Origin: Comamonadaceae bacterium | GTDB taxonomy: Bacteria; Pseudomonadota; Gammaproteobacteria; Burkholderiales; Burkholderiaceae_C | DNA: 64,000 nt | Assembly: GCA_027488735.1 (NCBI GenBank) | Contig: JAIYBB010000003.1 | Span: forward strand, 1 to 64,000 | Reading direction: 5' to 3' | Position numbers and translations under genes: made by a program | Shown here: positions 14,924-23,744 of the stretch, piece by piece | How positions within the stretch are numbered: the stretch's first letter is position 1 | Layout: each line of letters starts with the position of its first letter | The notes under the pieces: model-generated | What the model was told of the DNA's origin: nothing | The model's database searches: none | Seen by the model: only the letters and a program-made list of their open reading frames with translations

Positions 14924-16561
14924 TCAATGGGTGAACATTTCGCGCAATCTCAATTTATAAAACTTACCCGTTGAGGTGCGTGGGATTTGATCCAGCAACT
15001 CATAGCGGTCTGGCAATTGCCACTTGGCAAACCCCATTTGTTGCAGATGGTTTCCAAGTTCTTGCGCATCCAGTGTTGCGCCAGGCTTTAAGACCAAGCA
15101 AGCAAGTGGTCGCTCGCTCCATTTGATATCAGGTATGGCGATGACAGCAGCTTCAGCAATGGTTGAATGCGCCATCAAAGCATTTTCTAAATCGACTGAG
15201 CTGATCCATTCACCGCCAGACTTGATCAGGTCTTTGGTTCGGTCAGTGATACGCACAAAACCTGCTGCATCAACACTGGCGACATCGCCGGTACGCAGCC
15301 AACCATCGTCTGTGAACTTGTCGGCTTGGACTGGTACTTGGTGATAACTGCCCGTGATGAATGGCCCGCTGACTTGAATCTCGCCTACTTGCTGACCATC
15401 CCATGCTGCATTGAGGCCGTTGTCATCGCGGATACGCAAGTCAACCAATGGGACAGGCACACCTGCCATGGCTGCGCGCCGGTATTTTTCATCGTCTGAT
15501 GCATCAGCAAATTCTGCTTTGGTATAGGACACCGTGCACAGTGGGGATGTTTCAGTCATGCCCCAGCCTTGCATGATCCAGATACCGTGTGTGTCGAATG
15601 CCTTGATCAAGGCTTGCGGTACAGCCGCACCGCCGACCAAACTGCGCATACCTTTTGGCAAATGCCAACGGTTTGGCTGTGTTTGCAATGCGTTTTCATA
15701 GGTTTGTATCAATCCCATCCAAATGGTGGGCACGCCCAACGCCAATGTGGGCGGGGCATATTGCATGCAGTCGAGCAAGTCCTCGGGGTGCAGATGTGGG
15801 CCAGGAAACACCAACTTGGCGCCCATCATCATTGCGCCATAGGGAATGCCCCAGCTGTTGGCATGAAACATAGGGGTAACAGGAAACACCACATCGGTAC
15901 TTTTGAGTGACCAGAAATCACCCAAGCAACCCACCAAGGTGTGCAGCACGGTGGAGCGGTGTGAATACACCACACCTTTGGGTTTTCCAGTCGTGCCAGA
16001 GGTGTAACACATGGACACAGGATCGTCTTCGTGGTGCTCCACATATTGAAAATTTGTAGTGTCAGTTTGAGACAGCAGGGTTTCATAGTCCAACTCAGGC
16101 CCGCCGTGTGTTTGTCCTGTGAAAGGAACCACGATGATTTTTTCAAAATGGCATTGGTCTTTGAATTGGTTCAGTAAGGGCAACAACACATCGTCAACGA
16201 TCAAGAACCGGTCTTTGGCGTCATTGGCGATCCATGCAATTTCGTCTGCTGAAAGACGCAGATTCAGCGTGTGCATCACTCCGCCAGCTGCAGGAATTCC
16301 AAAATAACACTCCAAGTGCACATGGTGGTTCCAGCATAAAGTGGCCACACGGTCACCTTTTTTCAGCCCCAACTGCAACAGTGCCTGTGCCAGTTGGCGA
16401 GTGCGTGTGTAAATATCTGCATAGGTGTGGTGCAGGTAGCTTTTGTCAGGTCGCCTGGAAATGACCTCATTGGTAGCAAACAGCAAACCCGCACGTTCTA
16501 AAAAATGGTTCAGCGATAAATGCACCGGCATCATGGTGCTGACAATGGATGAGTCGTTCAT
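14924..16561 (-). CDS. Acyl-CoA ligase of the medium/long-chain fatty acid type (AMP-binding)
   Basis: 545 residues. ANL-superfamily motifs are present: P-loop YTSGTTGKPKGVVYSH (about residues 190-205), QGWGMTETSP (about 335), the GWLRTGD hinge and PRTSTGKFYKL with the catalytic Lys near the C-terminus. It resembles 3-methylmercaptopropionyl-CoA ligase and medium/long-chain acyl-CoA synthetases. It is the last gene of the overlapping catabolic operon (ATGA overlap with the Bug gene), so it probably activates a carboxylic intermediate of that pathway. Substrate unknown. Confidence 0.85.
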   Translation of the reverse strand: MNDSSIVSTMMPVHLSLNHFLERAGLLFATNEVISRRPDKSYLHHTYADIYTRTRQLAQALLQLGLKKGDRVATLCWNHHVHLECYFGIPAAGGVMHTLNLRLSADEIAWIANDAKDRFLIVDDVLLPLLNQFKDQCHFEKIIVVPFTGQTHGGPELDYETLLSQTDTTNFQYVEHHEDDPVSMCYTSGTTGKPKGVVYSHRSTVLHTLVGCLGDFWSLKSTDVVFPVTPMFHANSWGIPYGAMMMGAKLVFPGPHLHPEDLLDCMQYAPPTLALGVPTIWMGLIQTYENALQTQPNRWHLPKGMRSLVGGAAVPQALIKAFDTHGIWIMQGWGMTETSPLCTVSYTKAEFADASDDEKYRRAAMAGVPVPLVDLRIRDDNGLNAAWDGQQVGEIQVSGPFITGSYHQVPVQADKFTDDGWLRTGDVASVDAAGFVRITDRTKDLIKSGGEWISSVDLENALMAHSTIAEAAVIAIPDIKWSERPLACLVLKPGATLDAQELGNHLQQMGFAKWQLPDRYELLDQIPRTSTGKFYKLRLREMFTH

Positions 16562-17532
16562 GGCTCTGCTTTGGTACCGGCGAGCTTGATCAACTCGCCC
16601 AAACGTGCCGCATCCTTTTTCATGCGTGATTCAAATGAAGCGGTACTGCCTCCAATCACTTCTGCACCAGCGTTGTGGATTTTTTCCACAAAATCCGGGT
16701 CTTTCAAAATTTTGTCGATCTCTTTGTTCAATAGGCTGATCACATTGGAGGGTGTTTTTGCTGGCGCCATGATGACAAACCAAGCGGTGAGTTCAAAGTC
16801 TGGCATGCCCAAGGCTTCAGCAACAGTGGGTACATCAGGCAAAAGTTTTGAACGCTTGGCGCCCGTGACGGCCAGTGCTTTGAGCTTGCCTGCTTTGACT
16901 TGAGGTAAAGCCATGGGAAGGTTCATGAAGCCGACTTGTAATTCGCCACGCAACAAATCCATGGTGGCTTGTGAGTTCCCTTTGTAAGGGAGGTGCACCA
17001 TTTGCGCTCCGGTTTTCAACCCCAGCATTTCAGCAGACAAATGCCCAGAGCTACCAGCCCCGGGAGATCCGTAATTCAGTTGACCGGGTTTGGTCTTGGC
17101 CAATTGCACCAGTTCCTTCAAAGTCTGCACGCCCAATGAGGGATGGACAGTGATCACATTGTTGACCTCGGCCAAACCAATCACCGGTACTAGATCGGTC
17201 ATGGGGTTGTAGGGCAGTTGCGAATACAGCGCGAGGTTGGTGACCAACGGTAAGCCATTGATCAAAAGCGTGTAGCCATCTGGTGCAGATTTGGCGACAA
17301 AGTGATTGCCTATATTGGTGCCAGCACCAGGCATTTGCTCAACCACAATGCTTTGACCTAAAACGCTCGACAGCCTCGGTGCTAAAGCGCGGGCAATCAC
17401 ATCTGAAGTGCCAGTCGTGGCAGGAATGATCAGCTTGATAGGTTTGGCAGGAAAAGTTTGTGCACCCACAAAACCGGTTGAGCACGCAATAGCAACTATC
17501 GACAGCCAGTGGATCAATCGTTTGAACGACAT
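16558..17532 (-). CDS. Bug-type periplasmic solute-binding protein (TctC family)
   Basis: 324 residues starting at ATG 17532 after an AAGGA box; an upstream TTG at 17550 is less likely. A Sec signal peptide ends VGAQT, and the mature part begins FPAKPIKLIIPATTGTSDVIAR, the Bug/TctC signature. Family members capture carboxylates such as dicarboxylates, aromatic acids or nicotinate, usually for a TctAB permease. No tctA or tctB is in the cluster, which is common for orphan Bug genes. Its place in the operon suggests it binds the pathway's growth substrate. Confidence 0.88.
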   Translation of the reverse strand: MSFKRLIHWLSIVAIACSTGFVGAQTFPAKPIKLIIPATTGTSDVIARALAPRLSSVLGQSIVVEQMPGAGTNIGNHFVAKSAPDGYTLLINGLPLVTNLALYSQLPYNPMTDLVPVIGLAEVNNVITVHPSLGVQTLKELVQLAKTKPGQLNYGSPGAGSSGHLSAEMLGLKTGAQMVHLPYKGNSQATMDLLRGELQVGFMNLPMALPQVKAGKLKALAVTGAKRSKLLPDVPTVAEALGMPDFELTAWFVIMAPAKTPSNVISLLNKEIDKILKDPDFVEKIHNAGAEVIGGSTASFESRMKKDAARLGELIKLAGTKAEP

Positions 17533-17546
17533 GTAGGGTCCTTGTT

Positions 17547-18296
17547 TCAATGGTGTTCCAACAAACTGCCAAAGCCATTGCGTTTATCAGGGATACCGCA
17601 GGCACGCAGTGCATGCCAATAGGTGGCCGTATTGATCGCAATGACCGGTTTACCCAAAAAAAGTTCTGCCGCAGCAGCCAATCGAATCATCGACAAATTG
17701 GTACCCACTTGAACAATGGCGTCCACATCATCGCCATCAATCTCTCGGATGGCTTGTCGGCATATTGCGTCGGTGGTGTGAGCGATTTGAACCGGACTAG
17801 GTCTTTTTAAACATACATCACGCACCACTGTGAAACCACAGTCTTGGTAAAACCGTTTGACCTGTTGATTGGCTACTTCGAAATAGGGCGACATGAAAGC
17901 AATGCGCTTGACACCCAGCGTGTTGAGGGCAGTTTCTGTGGCGAAGGAACCGCAAGATACGCCCACACCAGCGCGCTCGGTCATCATCTGCAAATATTTC
18001 TCAGCGCCATGTCTGCCATTCCAAAAGGTGGCAGCAGACATACCCATCACCAAGTAATCCATCTCGCATGAGCGCAAAACATCCACTGCATCCAATGTGG
18101 ACAGGTTGATGTTTTCGACCAAGCGCAAAAAACTAGCGTCATCGGTGACCGGGTCGTTCGGTATGGCAATTCGACTGTAGTGGTTGGTCACACCAGCAGG
18201 GCGTAAATCGTCAAAGTCAGGTTGCACCACCGTGTTGGTCGATGGGCCCAGCGTGCCAAATTTTTTTCGATAAGCAAGATGGTCAGTCATGTGCAT
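17547..18296 (-). CDS. Asp/Glu racemase superfamily protein resembling maleate isomerase/arylmalonate decarboxylase
   Basis: 249 residues. It starts FGTLGPSTNTVVQPDF like maleate cis-trans isomerase (NicE). The first catalytic-site segment reads YLVMGMSAATFWNG (about residues 81-94) and the second VGTNLSMIRLA (about 197-207). In maleate isomerases both segments carry a catalytic Cys; here I see Met/Gly/Ser in the first and Gly198 in the second. The only nearby Cys is C115 in GVSCGSF. It overlaps the amidase gene by 14 bases. The fold is clear, the reaction is not; a decarboxylase or racemase chemistry is possible. Confidence 0.7.
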   Translation of the reverse strand: MHMTDHLAYRKKFGTLGPSTNTVVQPDFDDLRPAGVTNHYSRIAIPNDPVTDDASFLRLVENINLSTLDAVDVLRSCEMDYLVMGMSAATFWNGRHGAEKYLQMMTERAGVGVSCGSFATETALNTLGVKRIAFMSPYFEVANQQVKRFYQDCGFTVVRDVCLKRPSPVQIAHTTDAICRQAIREIDGDDVDAIVQVGTNLSMIRLAAAAELFLGKPVIAINTATYWHALRACGIPDKRNGFGSLLEHH

Positions 18297-18930
18297 GGCC
18301 TTGGCGTGCAGATAGAAGTGATGTGATCAACATGTCGCGCGACATGACATCTGCGTATTTTTGTTGCATGTCAAACAAGTTGGCATCGTGCGGCTCTATG
18401 GCTCTGTCTCCCACACAGTCACCGACCACCACCGTGCGAAAGTTATGTTGCATGGCATCCACCACCGTGGCCCTGACACAACCGCTGGTGGTGCAGCCGA
18501 CGACCACAGCAGTATCAACACCATGCAAATGCAACCAAGTTGCCAAGGGTGTGTTGAAAAATGCCGAGGCAGTTTGTTTGCGTACCACCAACTCACCTGC
18601 GATGGGTTGCAAGACAGAGACAATTTGCGAACAGTTCGCTTGCTCAGTAAAGCGCTGCAGAGGTTTGACGCGTTGCGCAAACACATTGATGTCTGAACCG
18701 TCTTCTGCAAACACCACGCGCGTGTGTGCCACCGGCAATTGCATTTGACGAAATGCATGCAACAGCGGGACGCTAGCATGGGCTGCAGCTTCAATATGCG
18801 GCCCACCCAGTTGATCGATATCTACAAATCCGTTGACGAAGTCCACCAGAATCAATCCACAACGCTGACCCACGCCAGAGGTATCGCCCAGTCCTTGTCT
18901 GCGGTAGATATCGTCACGGTTCATAGTCAT
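18283..18930 (-). CDS. Isochorismatase-family amidohydrolase (N-carbamoylsarcosine/maleamate amidase type)
   Basis: 215 residues. The cysteine-hydrolase triad is visible: D30 in LILVDFVNGF, K118 in VVRKQTASAFF, and C151 in GCTTSGCVRATVVDA. Closest known types by pattern are N-carbamoylsarcosine amidase and maleamate amidohydrolase (NicF). It overlaps the lyase gene upstream by ATGA and the maleate-isomerase-like gene downstream, so it acts in the same pathway, probably releasing ammonia from an open-chain amide. Substrate is inferred only. Confidence 0.82.
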   Translation of the reverse strand: MTMNRDDIYRRQGLGDTSGVGQRCGLILVDFVNGFVDIDQLGGPHIEAAAHASVPLLHAFRQMQLPVAHTRVVFAEDGSDINVFAQRVKPLQRFTEQANCSQIVSVLQPIAGELVVRKQTASAFFNTPLATWLHLHGVDTAVVVGCTTSGCVRATVVDAMQHNFRTVVVGDCVGDRAIEPHDANLFDMQQKYADVMSRDMLITSLLSARQGHAHD

Positions 18931-19832
18931 TGGTCTGACTTTTTGAATTGCTGGTCAAATTGACTCACCCAATCAAAACCCATTAATTTTGAAAAGGCCT
19001 GAAAGTCATACAGCGGCTGGGTCACCTTGGCACTCGATTTATCTGTCAGAAGTGTTTGGTAGACGCTTTGCATGGCGGCGCCTGCGGCAAGAAAAGCAGT
19101 TGCAGGAAAGATGGCCAGTCCATAGCCAATGGCTTCAAGTTCTTCAAATGTCAGCACCGGCGTTCTACCGCCTTCAACCATGTTGGCAACCAGTGGCAGA
19201 TCAAAGCTTGTTGCGATTTTTTCCATCTCTTCAACAGACTCTGGACTTTCCACGAACAACACATCAGCACCTGCGCGCGCATAACTTTCGGCACGACGCA
19301 ATGCTTCGTCCAAACCTAAAGTGGTACGGGCATCTGTTCGCGCAATGATTTGGAAATTGGGGTCATCTCTGGTTTCGACCGCAACGCGTATTTTTTCAAC
19401 CATGTCTTGCATTGGAATCACGCGTCTGCCCAACATGTGACCGCATTTTTTGGGGAACTCTTGGTCTTCTAGCTGTATGGCACAAGCACCAGCGGCTTCA
19501 TAGCCACGCACGGTGTGCATCACATTCAACAGTCCACCGTATCCTGTGTCACCGTCACAAATCATTGGGGTGTGCGTGATGCTGGCGAATTGGGAAACCC
19601 GGTTGACCATGTCTGTGTAGGTGGCCAACCCAGCGTCTGGCAAACCCAAATAAGACGCCACTGTGCCATAGCCCGTCATATACAAAGCATCGAAACCCAT
19701 GCGGTCAGCGATTTTTGCCGACACCATCTCAAACACACCTGGCGCTACTATCAGCCGTCCTTTTGAGAGCCTTTCGCGCAGCAATGCACGTCGTTGGGCA
19801 TGGCTGATTTTGGATAAACCTTTTTCGATCAT
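18927..19832 (-). CDS. Isocitrate lyase/PEP mutase superfamily lyase
   Basis: 301 residues. Contains PGVFEMVSAKIADRMGFDAL at the N-terminus, metal-site MICDGDTGYGG, and EFPKKCGHM, the isocitrate-lyase signature with its active-site Cys. Relatives cleave or rearrange C-C or C-P bonds: methylisocitrate lyase, 2,3-dimethylmalate lyase, oxaloacetate decarboxylase. Length fits the small-lyase branch. Sits between the FAD monooxygenase and the amidase with ATGA overlaps on both sides. A 2,3-dimethylmalate-like or malate-type substrate is plausible but unproven. Confidence 0.82.
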   Translation of the reverse strand: MIEKGLSKISHAQRRALLRERLSKGRLIVAPGVFEMVSAKIADRMGFDALYMTGYGTVASYLGLPDAGLATYTDMVNRVSQFASITHTPMICDGDTGYGGLLNVMHTVRGYEAAGACAIQLEDQEFPKKCGHMLGRRVIPMQDMVEKIRVAVETRDDPNFQIIARTDARTTLGLDEALRRAESYARAGADVLFVESPESVEEMEKIATSFDLPLVANMVEGGRTPVLTFEELEAIGYGLAIFPATAFLAAGAAMQSVYQTLLTDKSSAKVTQPLYDFQAFSKLMGFDWVSQFDQQFKKSDQ

Positions 19833-21031
19833 GTCAAAGCCTTGGCGCGTTCTAGCGCATCAATCATGGAAGTTTTTCGCAGGTAGGCCAAACTACTGAT
19901 AGGGTCAGCAGCAAGGGCGCGCAATTCATCGTGATTTTTTTGTCTAAGCACAGGGTCGCGCTCTTCGATTTCTTTTTTATTACGGGCTGTGCTGGCATTG
20001 ATGTATTCAATGGCGATGGTGCGACGCTGTTTTTCGTACAAATCCAGCACTTCTGCGTGCGCGCCGTGCTGAAGGACAGCCATCAATTTTTCGCAAAGGT
20101 TCATGGCATCGTGGATGCCGCCATTCATGCCCATGCCACCCAATGGGTTGTTGATATGTGCAGCGTCACCCGCCAGAAAAACACGTCCTTGGCGGAAATG
20201 TTGCGCCACACGTTGGTGGACTTTGTACAGCGTGCGGTGAACCACGGTGTAGTCTTCAGATTGAGGCAGCAACCGCTGCAACCGAGTTTGCACGGACTCG
20301 TCTGTCAATACTTGCTCGTCTGTTTCGTCTTCCTTGGTGGGAAACAGCACGCGCCACAAGGTGGGCACCCGCAGCAGCACGCACCATTCATGGGGGTCAG
20401 AGCAATAGTTGACATACGACAGATGTGGCATATGGTCTGCGTATTCAAAAGGGGTTGACACCACCAAAAATCTTTCAGGATAGGTGTAGCCTTCGAAAGC
20501 AATTCCCAGTTGCGTGCGAACCGCACTCCATGCACCATCAGCGCCAATCAGATAGTCGCCATGCAAGCTTTGTAATGCATCGCCTTTTCTGATGCCGACG
20601 CAGACGCTGCTTTCAGTTTGCGAGACGCTTTCAACACGGTTGTCAAACAACACAGTGACTTGCGGCAGTTGACTCAACTGCGCCATGATCAGGTCGGTTA
20701 ATTTCCATTGTTCGCATTGCAAGCGAAAGGGATGATCCGTGAGCCCGCTCAATTGCGATAAATCAAATTCAGCGATGACTCCTTGCGTGCGGTCGCGCTG
20801 CTGGGTAAAGCGAGCAACCAGGCCTTGCTCAATCAGTGCAGTAGTCAGCCCATACTTGGCCAGCATGTCAAGAGTGGGGGGATGAAAAGTAGAAGCCCTC
20901 AAATCTCGGTTCAAGCCTGCGGCCGATTCAATCAGGGTGACGCGAATACCGGCGCGACCTAAAGCCAAAGCGCTCATCATGCCCACTGGGCCAGCGCCTG
21001 CAATCAAAACATGGGGTGTAGATGCTGTCAT
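19829..21031 (-). CDS. Group A FAD-dependent aromatic monooxygenase
   Basis: 400 residues from ATG 21031, chosen because it gives an ATGA overlap with the upstream gene. Motifs: GAGPVGMMSALALGRAG (FAD Rossmann), YLIGADGAWSAVR (DG motif) and LAGDAAHINNPLGGMGMNGG (GD motif) near residues 280-300. These are the para-hydroxybenzoate hydroxylase/MhpA/6-hydroxynicotinate monooxygenase architecture, using NAD(P)H and O2 to hydroxylate a ring. Likely the ring-activating step of the operon. A His/Arg-rich C-terminal 60 residues (ARNKKEIEERDPVLRQKNHD) is typical of the MhpA/UbiH-like branch. Confidence 0.85.
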   Translation of the reverse strand: MTASTPHVLIAGAGPVGMMSALALGRAGIRVTLIESAAGLNRDLRASTFHPPTLDMLAKYGLTTALIEQGLVARFTQQRDRTQGVIAEFDLSQLSGLTDHPFRLQCEQWKLTDLIMAQLSQLPQVTVLFDNRVESVSQTESSVCVGIRKGDALQSLHGDYLIGADGAWSAVRTQLGIAFEGYTYPERFLVVSTPFEYADHMPHLSYVNYCSDPHEWCVLLRVPTLWRVLFPTKEDETDEQVLTDESVQTRLQRLLPQSEDYTVVHRTLYKVHQRVAQHFRQGRVFLAGDAAHINNPLGGMGMNGGIHDAMNLCEKLMAVLQHGAHAEVLDLYEKQRRTIAIEYINASTARNKKEIEERDPVLRQKNHDELRALAADPISSLAYLRKTSMIDALERAKALT

Positions 21032-22050
21032 GGGGTATGCAGGTTTTCCGTCCATTTGATGATGGATTCGGTCATCGGTGCTAACGATTGCGGGTCGCGT
21101 ATGTCACCAGTGAGCACATGCTGTCCTTTGCTTTGGCTGTAGGTCACGGCATCGATGGATTTTTTCTTTGAACCTAGTCGCGCAAAGGTGGCTTTGATTT
21201 GTTCAGGATCAACAGTTTGATCGGCTGCACTGTAAAGCACAAACACCGGTGTTTGGAACGCAGACAAATCGCTGTCTCTTACTTTTTTAACCAGCGCCAT
21301 CATGGGGAAGAGGGCTTTCGTGGGGTATGCGCCGGTCCATCCCGCCATTTCTCTAGGGTCGGTTTGCTCGTAGCGAATGGTGTCGCCTGTCACTGCGGTC
21401 ACAATTTGTTGGCCCCAGGGACCGTTGATCAACTCAGACATTTTGTTTTTCAAACCGTAGTTGGGTGAGATAAACACAAATGCATTGACTGCAGAAGCTT
21501 GTGGTGTGGTGCCCAACCAAGTTGACAATGTAGAGCCCGTTGAACAACTGATGACCAGCACTTTCTCGCCCAAGGTAGCGCCAATGCGAACTGCCTCTAG
21601 GGTGTCAGCCATCCAATCCTGTGCAGTGGCTTCGCCCATGGCTTGCCCTGATAACCCATGACCGCTTAAGCGGGTATAGAACAAATTCGCCCCTAATGAT
21701 TTGGCGACTTGGTCCGCCAACGGTGCAGTTTCCAGTCGTGTGGCAGAAAAGCCATGGATATAAACCACAGACCAAGGAGTTTTTTGTTTGTCAGGTGCGG
21801 CCCACACCACACCTTTTGCAGTGCCGGGGCGCAAATTTTCAAAACGCGATTCGCTGTTTTGCAGCCAGTTGTCTAACTCAGCCAAAGAGGTGGGCGAAGG
21901 CTCTCTGACGCTAGGTGTGTCCGGACCGAATTCATTGACAGGGCCTAAAAAAAACAGGGCGGCCAATACAAGCACCAAACCTGCCAATGACTTCAAGACC
22001 AAGTAACTGTTTTTTCGAGCTGCATTTTGCTGGCTGTCATTTGCTGTCAT
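21028..22050 (-). CDS. Membrane-anchored alpha/beta hydrolase
   Basis: 340 residues from ATG 22050 (GAGGAGCAAGCA just before it). Residues 16-36 form one membrane anchor, then an alpha/beta-hydrolase core: VYIHGFSATR oxyanion region, nucleophile elbow ISCSTGSTLS (first Gly of GxSxG replaced by Ser), acid in YSAADQTVDP, and catalytic His in GQHVLTGD. The triad therefore looks intact. Probably an esterase or amidase facing the periplasm or membrane. In the operon between the enoyl-CoA hydratase (19-base gap) and the monooxygenase. Substrate unknown. Confidence 0.75.
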   Translation of the reverse strand: MTANDSQQNAARKNSYLVLKSLAGLVLVLAALFFLGPVNEFGPDTPSVREPSPTSLAELDNWLQNSESRFENLRPGTAKGVVWAAPDKQKTPWSVVYIHGFSATRLETAPLADQVAKSLGANLFYTRLSGHGLSGQAMGEATAQDWMADTLEAVRIGATLGEKVLVISCSTGSTLSTWLGTTPQASAVNAFVFISPNYGLKNKMSELINGPWGQQIVTAVTGDTIRYEQTDPREMAGWTGAYPTKALFPMMALVKKVRDSDLSAFQTPVFVLYSAADQTVDPEQIKATFARLGSKKKSIDAVTYSQSKGQHVLTGDIRDPQSLAPMTESIIKWTENLHTP

Positions 22051-22069
22051 TGCTTGCTCCTCGTGAGGT

Positions 22070-22849
22070 TTACTGGTGCTTAAAGTTTGCGGCCCGCTTG
22101 TTGACGAAGGCATCCATGCCTTCTTTTTGGTCTTGAGTGGCAAACAACGCATGAAAAATACGTCGCTCGAACATCACGCCGTCACTCAGGCCACTTTCAA
22201 ACGAGCGACCCACCGATTCTTTGGCGGCCATGACGGCTATTTGTGAATAGCTGCATATAGCCAGCGCTGCTCCAAGCGTTTCTTCCATCAATTTGTCATA
22301 GGCGACCACACGACTGACCAAGCCGGCGCGTTCGGCTTCTTCGGCGTTCATCATGCGACCTGTCAGTACCAAATCCATGGCTTTTGCTTTGCCCACAGCG
22401 CGCGGTAAACGCTGTGTGCCGCCGGCACCCGGGATGATGCCAAGTTTGATTTCTGGTTGACCAAAGCGTGCATTGTCAGCAGCAATGATGAAGTCGCACA
22501 TCATGGCAAGTTCGCAGCCGCCACCCAGCGCAAACCCGCTGACAGCGGCGATGACTGGCTTGCGAATACTGCGTATGGTTTCCCAATGCTTGGTGATGTA
22601 GTCGTTTTTGTAAACATCGGCGAATGAATAGGTCGCCATTGCGCCAATGTCGGCGCCCGCAGCAAATGCCTTTTCGCTGCCTGTGATGATGATGCAGCCA
22701 ATGCTTTCATTTGCATCGAATGCAGTGAGTGCATGACCGAGTTCGACCATCAAATCCGGACTCAAGGCGTTCAATTGCTTCGGGCGATTGAGGGTGATGA
22801 CCCCCACTTTGTCGGCCTCGGTATGTGTGTTGATGAATTCGTATGCCAT
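22070..22849 (-). CDS. Enoyl-CoA hydratase (PaaF/crotonase type)
   Basis: 259 residues from ATG 22849; a longer frame reaching 23176 would run through the divergent paaG gene and is rejected. Crotonase motifs: AFAAGADIGAM (oxyanion hole 1), SGFALGGGCELAMMCD (oxyanion hole 2) and QPEIKLGIIPGAGGTQRLPR with the two Glu positions of true hydratases. First gene of the minus-strand operon, divergent from paaG over a 97-base promoter region. Could serve phenylacetate-type beta-oxidation or the unassigned pathway downstream. Confidence 0.85.
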   Translation of the reverse strand: MAYEFINTHTEADKVGVITLNRPKQLNALSPDLMVELGHALTAFDANESIGCIIITGSEKAFAAGADIGAMATYSFADVYKNDYITKHWETIRSIRKPVIAAVSGFALGGGCELAMMCDFIIAADNARFGQPEIKLGIIPGAGGTQRLPRAVGKAKAMDLVLTGRMMNAEEAERAGLVSRVVAYDKLMEETLGAALAICSYSQIAVMAAKESVGRSFESGLSDGVMFERRIFHALFATQDQKEGMDAFVNKRAANFKHQ

Positions 22850-22946
22850 GAAAAACCCTGTTCGAACGTTGTCAAAGATGCGGGCAACTATAACCAAGGA
22901 TGGATTTTTTGAGTGCGGTGTTAAATTATCCCCAAAGGAGATAGAT
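22850..22946. promoter_or_regulatory. Divergent promoter region of the catabolic locus
   Basis: 97-base gap between the minus-strand eight-gene operon and paaGIK. Contains AAAGGAG before paaG and AT-rich TTAAATTATCC that could be a -10. No PaaR/PaaX-type palindrome is obvious, and no regulator gene is adjacent. Confidence 0.4.
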
Positions 22947-23741
22947 ATGAGCGAAAACACGGTCTTATATGAAGCCCATGGCGGCGTGGCAAAGCTGACG
23001 CTGAATCGGCCGCAGGCACTCAACAGTTTTACCCGCCGCATGCACCAAGATTTATGGGCGGCTATGGATACAGCTGAGGCAGACAAAACCATTCGTGCCT
23101 TGGTGATCACTGGCGCAGGCCGTGGCTTTTGTGCCGGCGCAGACTTGGCAGAATTCGATTTCGCCGAAGGCCCCAATTTGGTAGAACGCGCTGACCCCGG
23201 TCCGGTGATTGATCAGGCCTTCAATCCCACCGCGCGCCGCTTGCAACAGTTGCGCATGCCCACAATCGCTGCGGTCAATGGCGTGGCCGCTGGTGCTGGT
23301 GCATCTTTGGCGATGACTTGCGATATTGCCATTGCCGCGCAGGGAGCGAGCTTCATTCAAGCGTTCAGCAAAATCGGGTTGATACCAGACGCTGGCAGCA
23401 GTTGGTTTTTGGTGGAGCGATTAGGTCTGGCGCGTGCCATGGCATTGGCCATGACTGGCGATAAATTGCCTGCCGCTCAAGCCAAAGAATGGGGACTGAT
23501 TTGGGAGGTCGCTGAGGATTGTGTGGCGGCTTCCATGGACATGGCCACGCGATTAGCGGCCATGCCCACCCAAGCTTTGGTGGCCACTCGTTCACTGTTG
23601 CGTGAAGCTGGAACGCGCAGCTTGAACCAGCAACTTGATGTGGAAAGAGATACCCAATCTGCCATGGGGAAAACCCATGATTACATCGAAGGCGTGAGTG
23701 CATTTCTGCAAAAACGCCCCGCGCGATTCACGGGACAGTAA
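22947..23741 (+). CDS. paaG: Enoyl-CoA hydratase/isomerase, PaaG type
   Basis: 264 residues from ATG 22947 after AAAGGAG. Shows GRGFCAGADLAEF and NGVAAGAGASLAMTCDIA oxyanion-hole segments. At the position of the second hydratase Glu it has LIPDAGSSWFL, the Asp-containing form of PaaG (1,2-epoxyphenylacetyl-CoA isomerase) rather than a classic hydratase. Followed by paaI-like and paaK genes in overlapping order. The multicomponent oxygenase paaABCE and paaZ are not in the window, so a full phenylacetate pathway is not demonstrated here. Confidence 0.82.
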   Translation: MSENTVLYEAHGGVAKLTLNRPQALNSFTRRMHQDLWAAMDTAEADKTIRALVITGAGRGFCAGADLAEFDFAEGPNLVERADPGPVIDQAFNPTARRLQQLRMPTIAAVNGVAAGAGASLAMTCDIAIAAQGASFIQAFSKIGLIPDAGSSWFLVERLGLARAMALAMTGDKLPAAQAKEWGLIWEVAEDCVAASMDMATRLAAMPTQALVATRSLLREAGTRSLNQQLDVERDTQSAMGKTHDYIEGVSAFLQKRPARFTGQ

Positions 23742-23744
23742 GCC

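Noticed and set aside
22850..23176. N-terminal extension of the enoyl-CoA hydratase over the divergent paaG start
   Set aside because: The extension (MGPSAKSNSAK...) overlaps paaG coding sequence on the other strand and crotonases begin close to the MAYEF start.
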